Source: RPQJ01 sp052035645 (GTDB taxonomy: Bacteria; Pseudomonadota; Gammaproteobacteria; Steroidobacterales; Steroidobacteraceae). From it: a stretch of DNA of 64,000 bases. Below the pieces are notes generated by a model, which did no database searches, had not been told where the DNA came from, and worked only from the letters and a program-made list of their open reading frames with translations. The stretch lies in assembly GCA_052035645.1 (NCBI GenBank), contig JBPOHK010000059.1, forward strand, positions 1 through 64,000, in the 5' to 3' direction. Numbering within the stretch: the stretch's first letter is position 1; every line of letters starts with the position of its first letter. The translations under genes and the position numbers were made by a program. Shown piece after piece: positions 8,356-18,501 of this stretch.

Positions 8356-9255
8356 GTGAATCCGGAAGTCTTCATCACCTGCGCCGTGACCGGCGACGAC
8401 ACCAAGGTCGCGAAGAGCCCGCACTGCCCGATCACGCCGCGCCAGATCGCGGATTCGGCCATCGCGGCCGCGCAGGCCGGGGCGGCCATCGTGCACATCC
8501 ACGTCCGCGAACCGGACACCGGTGTGTTCAGCATGGAGACGAAGCACTACCGCGAGGTGGTGAAGTGCATCCGCGAGAGCAAGGTCGACGTCATCGTCAA
8601 CCTCACCTGCGGCATGGGCGGCTACATCGTGATCGGCAATGAAGGGCTCAAGGACACACCGGCGCCAGGCAGCGACTTCGTGACGCAGGCCGAGCGCATG
8701 AAGCACGTCATCGACCTGTGCCAGGAGGGGCTCTACCGCCCTGACATCTGCACGCTCGACTGCGGCAGCCTCAATTTCGGCGACGGCAACCGTGCCTACG
8801 TCTCCACACCCAACTACCTGCGCGAAGGCGCCAGGATCGCCCGTGACCTCGGCGTTAAGCCCGAGCTCGAGGTGTTCGACACCGGCAACCTCTGGTTCGT
8901 GAAGCAGATGATGAAGGAGGGCCTGCTCGACGAGCCGACCCTGATCCAGCTCTGCATGGGCATCCCCTACGGCGTCCCGGCCGACACCGGCCACCTGCTG
9001 GCGATGGTCAATTCGCTGCCGTCCGGCTGCGTGTGGAGCTCGTTTGCGATCAGCCGCCTGCAGATGCCGTGGGTCGCCCAGTCGGTCCTGAACGGCGGCA
9101 ACGTGCGCGTGGGCCTCGAGGACAACCTGTACCTCAGCAAGGGCGTCTACGCGAGCAATGCCCAGCTGGTCGAAAGGGCCCGCACGATCATCGAGGCGAT
9201 GGGCGCGCGGGTGCTCAGCCCCGCCGAGACCCGCGACCGCCTGAAGCTGCGTTGA
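8356..9255 (+). CDS. cdhC: BKACE (DUF849) enzyme, probable dehydrocarnitine cleavage enzyme
   Basis: 299 residues from GTG after GGGGGA. It is a beta-keto acid cleavage enzyme: the metal-site motif is AAIVHIHVREPDTG near residue 45, then NLTCGMGG, TLDCGSLNF, ELEVFDTGN, and NVRVGLEDNLY near the end. The family condenses a beta-keto acid with acetyl-CoA to give acetoacetate and a new acyl-CoA. In carnitine catabolism this turns 3-dehydrocarnitine into betainyl-CoA. That substrate is inferred from the carnitine dehydrogenase-thioesterase at 14472 and the CaiD-like hydratase at 11309. Its stop overlaps the next start by four bases. Confidence 0.85.
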   Translation: MNPEVFITCAVTGDDTKVAKSPHCPITPRQIADSAIAAAQAGAAIVHIHVREPDTGVFSMETKHYREVVKCIRESKVDVIVNLTCGMGGYIVIGNEGLKDTPAPGSDFVTQAERMKHVIDLCQEGLYRPDICTLDCGSLNFGDGNRAYVSTPNYLREGARIARDLGVKPELEVFDTGNLWFVKQMMKEGLLDEPTLIQLCMGIPYGVPADTGHLLAMVNSLPSGCVWSSFAISRLQMPWVAQSVLNGGNVRVGLEDNLYLSKGVYASNAQLVERARTIIEAMGARVLSPAETRDRLKLR

Positions 9256-11312
9256 GCCACGCCTCACTGCAACGGCTGCTCGTCCCGCGCTCGGTCGCGC
9301 TGATCGGCGCCGGCGCGTGGACGGACGCCGTCGCGGAGGGCGCACGGTTGCTCGGCTATCCGGGCGAGGTGTGGCGCGTCCACCCGACGCGCCCCTCGAC
9401 GGCCGAGGCGACGTACTACCGCTCGGTCGACGACCTGCCGGGCGCACCGGACTCGGCATTCATCGCCGCGCCCAGCCAGGACGTGCCCGCCATCGCGACC
9501 GCCCTCGCCCGCCGCGGTGCCGGCGGCTTCGTCTGTTTCAGCGCCGGCTTCAGCGAGACCGGCACGCCGGAGGGCCTGCGCCTGACGCGCGAGCTGTGCG
9601 AGGGCGCGGGCAGCCTGCCGTTCCTGGGCCCCAACTGCTACGGCATGGTGAACTTCTTCGACCGCGTCGCCCTGTGGCCCGACCAGGTCGTCGGCGAGCC
9701 CATCGAGCGGGGCGTCGCGATCATCTGCCAGAGCGGCACGCTCGCGCTCACGCTGATGTTCAACGACCGCTCGCTTCCGATCGGCTACCTGGTCACGGTC
9801 GGCAACCAGACGCGCCTCGCCGCCGAGGACCTGATCGACGCCCTGAGCGACGATCCGCGCGTCACCGCGTTCGGGCTGTACCTCGAAGGCATCCAGGACG
9901 CGGCGAAGTTCACGCGTGCCATCGCCAAGGCCCGCGCCCTCGGCAAGCCGATCGCGCTGGTGAAGTCGGGTCGCACCGAGGCCGCCAGCCGCACGGCCCA
10001 CAGCCACACGGGTGCGCTCGCCGGCAGCGACGCGGTGTTCGACGCGTTCTGTGCGCAGGCCGGCATCGCCCGCTGCGAGACGCTCGCCACGCTGTGCGAG
10101 ACGCTGAAGGTCCTGCATTGCGGCGGCCCGCTGCGCGGTCGGCGCGCGATCGTGATGGGCTGCTCCGGCGGCGACATGGCGATGACGGCCGATCTCGCGC
10201 GCCACACGTCACTGAGTTTTCCCGACTTCCCGCAGGACGCCCGCGTGCGGCTGTCGGCCATCCTCGGGGAGCGCGTGACTGTCGCGAATCCCTTCGATAC
10301 GCACACTTACCTGTGGTTCAAGCACGCCGAGCTGCGTCGCCTGTTCGACGAGGTCTATCGCAGCGACGTCGACGCGGTGGGGTTCATGCTGGACTGCCCG
10401 CCCCCGACCGCGGACGTCTCGACGTTCCTGCCGGTCATCGAGCAGTACGTCGCCGCTGCGCAGGGCGCGCAGCCCCGCGGCGTGTTCATTTCCTCACTGC
10501 CGGAGACCACGTTCAAGGCCGTGCGCGACATCTGCCTGCGCGGCGGCGTCGTGCCGCTGCAAGGCCAGCGCGAGGCGCTCGAGGCGCTCGACCGGGCCGG
10601 CGCCATCGGCGAAGCGTGGACGAGCGGACCGGGCCCGCAGTTGTCGCTGCCGAACAGCACGGGCGGCGAGATCGTCACGCTCGCGGAAGGCTCCGGCAAG
10701 GAGGCCCTGGCGTCGTTCGGGCTGTCCATTCCCCGCTCGCATGTCGCGCCGGTCGCGCAGGCCGCAGCGGCGGCCACGCACATCGGCTATCCGGTGGTCA
10801 TCAAGGCCACGGGCGCCGGCCTCGAGCACAAGACCGAAGTCGGCGGCGTGGTGCTCGGCGTGCGTACCGGCGAACAGGCCACGGCCGCCGCACAGAAGCT
10901 GGCGGCGTTGTCGCCCGAGGTGCTGGTCGAGCAGATGATCGACGACGGCATCGCGGAAGTGCTGGTCGGCGTGACGGTCGACGCGCAGTTCGGGCAAGTC
11001 CTGCTGATCGGCTCGGGCGGCGTGCAGGCCGAGTTGTGGCAGGACACGGTCACGCTGCTGCCACCGTGGACGCCGGCCGCCATCGAAGCCGCGCTCGGCC
11101 GGCTGAAGATCGCCGGCCTGCTGAAGGGATTTCGCGGCAAGCCACCCGGCGACGTCCCGGCGCTGGTCGCCGCCATCGACGCCGTGGGTCGCTATGCGCA
11201 GGCCCGGCGCGATACGCTCGTCGAACTCGACGTCAATCCAGTCATCGTGCGACCGCAGGGCCTCGGGGCCGTCGCGGTCGACGTCTTGATCCGCCAGCGG
11301 GAGACAGCATGA
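9252..11312 (+). CDS. Acyl-CoA synthetase (NDP-forming), fused alpha and beta subunits
   Basis: 686 residues from TTG overlapping the cdhC stop (TTGA). Order: CoA-binding domain (RSVALIGAGAW to about residue 130), succinyl-CoA-ligase-like domain with SGTLALTLMFN and the phosphohistidine region AHSHTGALAGSD, then a C-terminal ATP-grasp domain (YPVVIKATGAGLEHKTEVGGV, LLIGSGGVQAEL, ELDVNPVIV). The family makes acyl-CoA from acid, CoA and ATP. In this operon it probably activates gamma-butyrobetaine, crotonobetaine or carnitine, replacing the AMP-forming CaiC. The substrate is inferred from neighbours only. Confidence 0.8.
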   Translation: MSHASLQRLLVPRSVALIGAGAWTDAVAEGARLLGYPGEVWRVHPTRPSTAEATYYRSVDDLPGAPDSAFIAAPSQDVPAIATALARRGAGGFVCFSAGFSETGTPEGLRLTRELCEGAGSLPFLGPNCYGMVNFFDRVALWPDQVVGEPIERGVAIICQSGTLALTLMFNDRSLPIGYLVTVGNQTRLAAEDLIDALSDDPRVTAFGLYLEGIQDAAKFTRAIAKARALGKPIALVKSGRTEAASRTAHSHTGALAGSDAVFDAFCAQAGIARCETLATLCETLKVLHCGGPLRGRRAIVMGCSGGDMAMTADLARHTSLSFPDFPQDARVRLSAILGERVTVANPFDTHTYLWFKHAELRRLFDEVYRSDVDAVGFMLDCPPPTADVSTFLPVIEQYVAAAQGAQPRGVFISSLPETTFKAVRDICLRGGVVPLQGQREALEALDRAGAIGEAWTSGPGPQLSLPNSTGGEIVTLAEGSGKEALASFGLSIPRSHVAPVAQAAAAATHIGYPVVIKATGAGLEHKTEVGGVVLGVRTGEQATAAAQKLAALSPEVLVEQMIDDGIAEVLVGVTVDAQFGQVLLIGSGGVQAELWQDTVTLLPPWTPAAIEAALGRLKIAGLLKGFRGKPPGDVPALVAAIDAVGRYAQARRDTLVELDVNPVIVRPQGLGAVAVDVLIRQRETA

Positions 11313-12091
11313 GTACCCAGGACGGCATCCGCACCGAGCGCAACGGCGCGATCCTCGAGATCACGATCGACCGGCCCAAGGCCAATGCGATCAACCTCGC
11401 CGCGAGCCGCCGGCTCAACGATGTCGTCTGCGGCTTCCGCGACGATCCGGAATTGCGCGTCGCCATCATCACCGGCACGGGCGAGAAGTTCTTCTCGCCC
11501 GGCTGGGACCTCAAGGGCGCCGCCGACGGCGAGAAATCCGACGAGGACTGGGGCGTCGGGGGCTTCGGCGGGCTCAACTACCCGCGCAACCTCAACAAGC
11601 CGGTCATCGCGGCCGTGAACGGCATCGCCTGCGGCGGCGGCTTCGAGATCGTGCTGGGCACGGACATCATCGTGATGGAGGAGCACGCGCGCTTCGCCTT
11701 GCCCGAAATCAACGTCGGCGTGCTGCCCGACGCGGGCACGATCAAGCTGCGTCGGCGCATCCCGTATCACGTCGCCGTCGAGTTCCTGCTGACCGGCCGC
11801 TGGATGGACGCTGCCGAGGCCAAGCACTGGGGACTCGCCAACCACGTGGTGCCGAAGGGCCAGTCGCTCGCCAGGGCGCGCGAGATCGCGCAGCAGCTCG
11901 CGGCCGGACCACCCCTGCTGTTCCCGGCCATCAAGCAGCTGCTGCGCCACAGCGAGGTGGTCTCGGAGCACGAGGCGTTCGCGCTGCACGACTCGCTCGA
12001 CATGGTGCAGCGCGTGGTGCGCTCGGAGGACCTCAAGGAAGGCGCCCGCGCCTTCGCGGAGAAGCGCCCGCCGCGCTGGACGGGTCGCTAG
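11309..12091 (+). CDS. caiD: Enoyl-CoA hydratase family, CaiD-like (crotonobetainyl-CoA hydratase)
   Basis: 260 residues, with ATGA overlap with the preceding gene. It closely follows CaiD by memory: ILEITIDRPKANAI at the N-terminus, LRVAIITGTGEKFFSPGWDLK for the first oxyanion-hole strand, KPVIAAVNGIACGGGFEIVLGTD for the second, FALPEINVGVLPDAG, and C-terminal AFAEKRPPRWTGR. CaiD hydrates crotonobetainyl-CoA to L-carnitinyl-CoA. Both acidic residues used for water activation cannot be assigned with certainty. It is last in the three-gene rightward operon, and a candidate terminator follows. Confidence 0.8.
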   Translation: MSTQDGIRTERNGAILEITIDRPKANAINLAASRRLNDVVCGFRDDPELRVAIITGTGEKFFSPGWDLKGAADGEKSDEDWGVGGFGGLNYPRNLNKPVIAAVNGIACGGGFEIVLGTDIIVMEEHARFALPEINVGVLPDAGTIKLRRRIPYHVAVEFLLTGRWMDAAEAKHWGLANHVVPKGQSLARAREIAQQLAAGPPLLFPAIKQLLRHSEVVSEHEAFALHDSLDMVQRVVRSEDLKEGARAFAEKRPPRWTGR

Positions 12092-12127
12092 CGACGCTGG
12101 TCGCGGATCGTCTGCCGGAGCGTTCCC

Positions 12128-12150
12128 GAGGGGTGGCAAGGCCCCTCTCT
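12128..12150 (+). terminator. Candidate rho-independent terminator after caiD
   Basis: GAGGGG (12128-12133) pairs with CCCCTC (12142-12147) across an eight-base loop. A short pyrimidine run, TCTTCC, follows. It lies 37 bp past the caiD-like stop and before the HNH gene. The T-tract is weak. Confidence 0.4.
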
Positions 12151-12184
12151 TCCGCTTCCGCGGCGTCGGACTCACAATGGCCCG

Positions 12185-12562
12185 GTGACGACCCGCAAAC
12201 GCGTCGACCCCGACCACGCCCGCCTCGACCGCGTCGTCGCCGAGGCCCGCCGGGCGCGGGCCGAGCGCGAGCAGGGCTACCGCGCCCAGGCCCTGAAGCT
12301 CTTTGCCTGGATCTGCGGCCGTTGCGCGCGCGAGTTCGACCACGGCAACGTCCACGAGCTCACGGTCCACCACAAGGACCACAACCACGACCACAATCCG
12401 CCCGACGGCAGCAACTGGGAACTGCTCTGCCTGTACTGCCACGACAACGAGCATCAGCGCCAGCTCGACACGCGCCCGCTCACGCCCGGCATCGAGTCCG
12501 CGCAGGGGGCGAAGCACGCGCCCTTCGCCGACCTCGCCTCGCTGATGAAACGCGACGAGTGA
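12185..12562 (+). CDS. yajD: HNH nuclease, YajD family
   Basis: 125 residues from GTG. It contains the YajD-type zinc and HNH region: WICGRCAREF, then ELTVHHKDHNHDHNPPDGSNWELLCLYCHDNEHQ, where the two Cys pairs bind zinc and HH/N/H form the beta-beta-alpha nuclease site. The C-terminus (KHAPFADLASLMKRDE) also matches the family. YajD proteins are chromosomal HNH endonucleases of unknown physiological role. It stands alone between the carnitine operon and the convergent acyl-CoA dehydrogenase. No toxin-antitoxin or phage context is seen. Confidence 0.85.
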   Translation: MTTRKRVDPDHARLDRVVAEARRARAEREQGYRAQALKLFAWICGRCAREFDHGNVHELTVHHKDHNHDHNPPDGSNWELLCLYCHDNEHQRQLDTRPLTPGIESAQGAKHAPFADLASLMKRDE

Positions 12563-12668
12563 GTCGAGCCGCGCCGGCGTTGCGTCGCGCAGGTTCCTTG
12601 CACGCCTGCCCGATCGCCCGGCCGGCGCACGGGTGGCCAGGGACCCGCACCCGGGGGTGAACGCGCCG

Positions 12669-13832
12669 TCAGCCCCCCAGCGGCCGCAGCAGCGCCCGCG
12701 AGATGATGTGGCGCTGCACCTCGCTGGTGCCGTCCCAGATGCGCTCGATGCGCGCGTCGCGCCAGATGCGCTCGAGCGGCAGCTCGGTCATCAGGCCCAT
12801 GCCGCCGTGGATCTGCAGCGCCTCGTCCGCGACCATGGCGAGCATCTCGGTGGCCTTCACCTTGGCGATCGCCATGTCCATGTCGGTCGCGATGCGCCGG
12901 TCCTGCTTCCAGGCCGCCTCGAGCACCAGCAGCTCCGCGGCGCGCAGCTCGACCGCCATGTCGGCCAGCTTGAAGCTCACGCCCTGGAAACGGCCGATCT
13001 GCTGGCCGAACTGCACGCGCTGCACGGCCCATTCCTTGGCCAGCTCGAGCGCGCGGTCCGCCCGTCCGAGGCAGGTGGCCGCCACCTGCAGGCGCGTCGC
13101 GCCCAGCCAGGTGTTGGCGACCTCGAAGCCCTTGTGCACTTCGCCGAGCACGGCGGAGCGAGGCACGCGGCAGTCGTCGAACTGCAGGATGCAGTTGTTG
13201 TAGCCGCGGTGCGAGACGTTCTTGTAACCGTCGAGCACCTGGAAGCCGGGGTGGCCCTTGTCGATCAGGAACGCGGTGAGGATCGCCCGCGGGCCGCGCG
13301 CATCCTGCGTGCTGCCGGTGGCGGCGAGCAGGATCACGAAGTCGGCGTGGTCGGCGTGGCTGATGAAGTGCTTGGTGCCGTTGATGACGAAGTCGCCGCC
13401 CTTCTCCACGGCGGTCGTGCGGATGGCGCGCAGGTCGGAACCCGCGCCGGGCTCGGTCATCGCGAGGCAGTCGACGCGCTCGCCGCGCACCGCGGGCAGC
13501 AGGTAGCGCTCGCGCTGCTCGCCCTCGCACGCGAGCAGGATGTTGGAGGGCCGGCCCACGCAGTTGTAGTGCAGCGCGTAGTTCGTGCGGCCGAGCTCCT
13601 TCTCGTACATGACCCAGCTCAGGGTATCGAGCCCGCCGCCGCCGACCTCCGTCGGCATGTTGGCCGCGTACAGGCCCGCCGCGATCGCCCTGGCCTGCAG
13701 TTCGCGCTGCAGCTCGGGCCGCAGCACGCCGGTCTCCTCCACCTCCTTCTCGTGGGGATACAGCTCGCGCTCGACGAAGTCGCGCGTCGTCTTGACGATC
13801 AGCTGCTGTTCTTCGCTCAGGGAAAAGTCCAT
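12669..13832 (-). CDS. Acyl-CoA dehydrogenase, probable gamma-butyrobetainyl-CoA dehydrogenase
   Basis: 387 residues. ACAD order is clear: N-terminal helices (MDFSLSEEQQLIVKTTRDFV), flavin-binding strand CLAMTEPGAGSDL and NGTKHFISHADHADF, C-terminal helices with RVQFGQQIGRFQGV and QIHGGMGLMTELPLERIWRD. FAD-dependent alpha-beta oxidation of an acyl-CoA is expected. Together with the NDP-forming synthetase and CaiD-like hydratase it would convert gamma-butyrobetainyl-CoA to crotonobetainyl-CoA; this assignment is contextual. It lies 32 bp downstream of the tetR gene on the same strand, as the last gene of the leftward operon. Confidence 0.8.
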   Translation of the reverse strand: MDFSLSEEQQLIVKTTRDFVERELYPHEKEVEETGVLRPELQRELQARAIAAGLYAANMPTEVGGGGLDTLSWVMYEKELGRTNYALHYNCVGRPSNILLACEGEQRERYLLPAVRGERVDCLAMTEPGAGSDLRAIRTTAVEKGGDFVINGTKHFISHADHADFVILLAATGSTQDARGPRAILTAFLIDKGHPGFQVLDGYKNVSHRGYNNCILQFDDCRVPRSAVLGEVHKGFEVANTWLGATRLQVAATCLGRADRALELAKEWAVQRVQFGQQIGRFQGVSFKLADMAVELRAAELLVLEAAWKQDRRIATDMDMAIAKVKATEMLAMVADEALQIHGGMGLMTELPLERIWRDARIERIWDGTSEVQRHIISRALLRPLGG

Positions 13833-13864
13833 GGGGATTCGCCTGTGTGCGGGGTTCGGGGAGG

Positions 13865-14467
13865 TCAGCGCCGGCCGCGCTCGGCCCAGCGCTGCAGCAT
13901 CGCGAGCTGCAGGCCGAGCTGCTCGACCTGGCGCGCGGCCGGCCAGTCGGCCGGGCTGGTCACGGCGCTGGTGGTGAGGCCGTTGATGAAGGTCATGATC
14001 GACAGCACGGCCTGCGCCCGCCGCGCGGCCGGCCAGCCGGCCGACTGCGGCCAGTGCGTGGCGACGCACCTGCGGAACAGGCGGGCGTACTCGCGGTGCA
14101 CCCAGGCGTTCAGCCGGCGGGCCTCCGGATCGGTGGAGACCTGGCCCCAGAACGCCGTCCAGAACGCGCACTCGGTCATGCGCGACTCGTCGAGCGGGAG
14201 CGTCTCGGAGAGCACCGCGAGCAGGTCGGGCCGCTCGCCGGCCGCCGCCTTCAGCCTCGCTTCCATGCGGCGCAGGCTCAGGCGCAGGGCCGCGAGCAGG
14301 ATCTCCTGCTTGGAGTCGTAGTAATGCGGCAGCATGCCGGTGGTGTAGCCGGCGGCCTTGGCGATGTGCGCCACCGTCGCCTTGTCGAAGCCGCGCCGCG
14401 CGACCACCGTGCAGGCGGCATGCGCGATCTGCTCGCGGCGCAGGTCGTGGTCGACGGCCTTCGGCAT
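13865..14467 (-). CDS. TetR/BetI-like transcriptional regulator of the carnitine island
   Basis: 200 residues. N-terminal HTH spans about residues 10-55 (REQIAHAACTVVARRGFDKATVAHIAKAAGYTTGMLPHYYDSKQ). The C-terminal helical ligand domain has the BetI-like sequence CAFWTAFWGQVSTDPEARRLNAW. BetI proteins repress choline/betaine genes and release on ligand, so a quaternary-amine or acyl-CoA ligand is plausible. It lies between the dehydrogenase-thioesterase (4 bp away) and the acyl-CoA dehydrogenase in one leftward operon. The palindromes at 8297 and 16001 are candidate targets; binding is inferred. Confidence 0.8.
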   Translation of the reverse strand: MPKAVDHDLRREQIAHAACTVVARRGFDKATVAHIAKAAGYTTGMLPHYYDSKQEILLAALRLSLRRMEARLKAAAGERPDLLAVLSETLPLDESRMTECAFWTAFWGQVSTDPEARRLNAWVHREYARLFRRCVATHWPQSAGWPAARRAQAVLSIMTFINGLTTSAVTSPADWPAARQVEQLGLQLAMLQRWAERGRR

Positions 14468-14471
14468 GGGC

Positions 14472-15956
14472 TCAGCCCGCGCGCAGCCCGACGCGCCGTC
14501 CCGCCTCGGCCGGTGCCGGCAGTTCCCGGTGCAGCGCCAGCAGTGCCTCGAGTCGCGCGCGGACGGCCGCATCGATCGGCGCTGCCTTCTGGCGCGTCGT
14601 GTCGACGTGCAGGTGCATCTGCTCGGCCGTCGCGAGCAGCAACCCGTCGCTGGCGCGGTGCAGGCGGTGAAACACGTGCAGGCGCTTGTCGTCGACCGCC
14701 AGCACCTGGGTCGTGACCTCGATCGGCTCGTTGGCGCGCGCTTCCGCCTGGTGCGTCAGGTGGGTCTCCACCGTGTAGAACATTCGCGAGGTGGCGCGAT
14801 ACGCCTCGTCCACGCCGACCCGCCGGTGCAGCGCGTCCATCGCGTCGCCGAACGCCTGCAGGTAGCAGGACTCGCTCATGTGGCCGTTGTAGTCGATCCA
14901 TTCGGGACGCACGACCGAGCGCAGCGTCCGCAGCGGCTGGCCCGCCTGCGGCGCCTCGTCGCCCGCTGCGCGGCCCGCGTCGAGGTACAGCCGCTCCTCG
15001 AGCTTGCGCAGCGTCGAGCCCGCGCCGACATCGTACTGGCGCAGCACCTGCTGGATCGACACGAGATATTCGTCGCGCAGCCGCTCGAGCTCGCGGATCG
15101 AGCGGCCCGCGGCCTGCTCCTGCGTGCCCTCGACCATGCGATCGATCAGCGCCTCGGTGAGCTCGGGCGCCTCGAGCTTCGTCCACGGCCACTTCAGGCA
15201 CGGGCCGAACTGGTGCAGCATGTGGCGCATGCCGGTCTCGCCGCCGGCGAGGTGGTAGATGAGGTTGGTGCCCATGCCGGCCCAGCGCAGCCCGGGGCCG
15301 TAGACGATCGACTCGTCCAGCTCCCGCGTGGTGGCGACGCCGTCGTTGACGATGTGCAGGATCTCGCGCCACAGCGCCTCCTGCAGCCGGTCGGTCAGGT
15401 GGCCCGGCACTTCCTTGCGCACGTGCAGCGGGTGCATGCCGATGTAGCGCATGAACGCCGTGGCCGCCTCGATCGTCGCGGCCGACGTCTTCTCTCCGCC
15501 CACCAGCTCGACCAGCGGCAGCAGGTAGACCGGATTGAACGGATGCGCCACGAGGAAGCGCTCCGGATGCGCGAGGTCGCGCTGCAGGTCCGACGGCACG
15601 AGGCCCGAGGTGCTCGAGGCGATGATCACGTCGGCCGCCGCGTGCCGGCTGACGGCGCCCAGCACCTTCTGCTTCAGCTCGAGCTGCTCCGGGATGTTCT
15701 CCTGGATGAAGTCGGCGCGGCGCGCCATCTCGGTCGCGTCGGTCGTGAACGAGAGCGTGCCCTTCGGTGGCAGCGGCGCCAGCGTGAGGCGGGCAAGCGC
15801 CGGCTCGGCATTGGCGACGGCGTCGCGCAGCCAGCGCTCCATCTCCGGCTTCACGTCCGAGGCGATCACGTCGATGCCGAAGTGCAGCGCGCGTGCCGCC
15901 CAGCCGGCGCCGATCACGCCCGTTCCCAGCAACCCGAGGGTCTTCACTGCACGCAT
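14472..15956 (-). CDS. lcdH: L-carnitine 3-dehydrogenase fused to betainyl-CoA thioesterase
   Basis: 494 residues. Residues 1-320 form a 3-hydroxyacyl-CoA-dehydrogenase-type enzyme. They show NAD site LGLLGTGVIGAGW, FIQENIPE, SSTSGL, AHPFNPVYLLPLVE with the catalytic His, and a C-terminal helical domain. Residues 345-494 form a hotdog thioesterase (VRPEWIDYNGHMSESCYLQAFGDAMD). This exact fusion is known for carnitine degradation: carnitine to 3-dehydrocarnitine, then, after the BKACE step, hydrolysis of betainyl-CoA to glycine betaine. It is first in the leftward operon with tetR and the acyl-CoA dehydrogenase. A near-palindromic AT-rich site lies 45 bp upstream. Confidence 0.9.
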   Translation of the reverse strand: MRAVKTLGLLGTGVIGAGWAARALHFGIDVIASDVKPEMERWLRDAVANAEPALARLTLAPLPPKGTLSFTTDATEMARRADFIQENIPEQLELKQKVLGAVSRHAAADVIIASSTSGLVPSDLQRDLAHPERFLVAHPFNPVYLLPLVELVGGEKTSAATIEAATAFMRYIGMHPLHVRKEVPGHLTDRLQEALWREILHIVNDGVATTRELDESIVYGPGLRWAGMGTNLIYHLAGGETGMRHMLHQFGPCLKWPWTKLEAPELTEALIDRMVEGTQEQAAGRSIRELERLRDEYLVSIQQVLRQYDVGAGSTLRKLEERLYLDAGRAAGDEAPQAGQPLRTLRSVVRPEWIDYNGHMSESCYLQAFGDAMDALHRRVGVDEAYRATSRMFYTVETHLTHQAEARANEPIEVTTQVLAVDDKRLHVFHRLHRASDGLLLATAEQMHLHVDTTRQKAAPIDAAVRARLEALLALHRELPAPAEAGRRVGLRAG

Positions 15957-16000
15957 CCGGCTCTCCCGTGGCTCGCGGCGACCCGGCGCCGCCGGGCTGC

Positions 16001-16024
16001 GTATTGTTACGGCCGTGATAATAC
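16001..16024. promoter_or_regulatory. Near-palindrome upstream of lcdH-thioesterase: candidate TetR operator
   Basis: Left arm GTATTGTTACGG (16001-16012) and right arm CCGTGATAATAC (16013-16024) pair at 10 of 12 positions. On the minus strand it contains TATTAT, a possible -10 for the leftward operon. CGTGATAAT in the right arm resembles CGTTATAAT inside the perfect palindrome at 8297, although the half-site arrangement differs. Confidence 0.45.
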
Positions 16025-16064
16025 CACCGGAGCGCCGGCGCGGCCCGTGCCCCGCCGCGCCCCG

Positions 16065-18431
<2,367 letters not shown>

Positions 18432-18501
18432 GGTCGTCTCCGCGAGCTTGCACTTGCCAACGAATCCGGCGGCCGGCCCGCGGGCCGTCGCCGGGCCAGG
18501 A

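Noticed and set aside
12185..12562. HNH gene as part of a phage or restriction system
   Set aside because: YajD is a widespread chromosomal single gene; no phage, methylase or McrBC-type neighbour is present.
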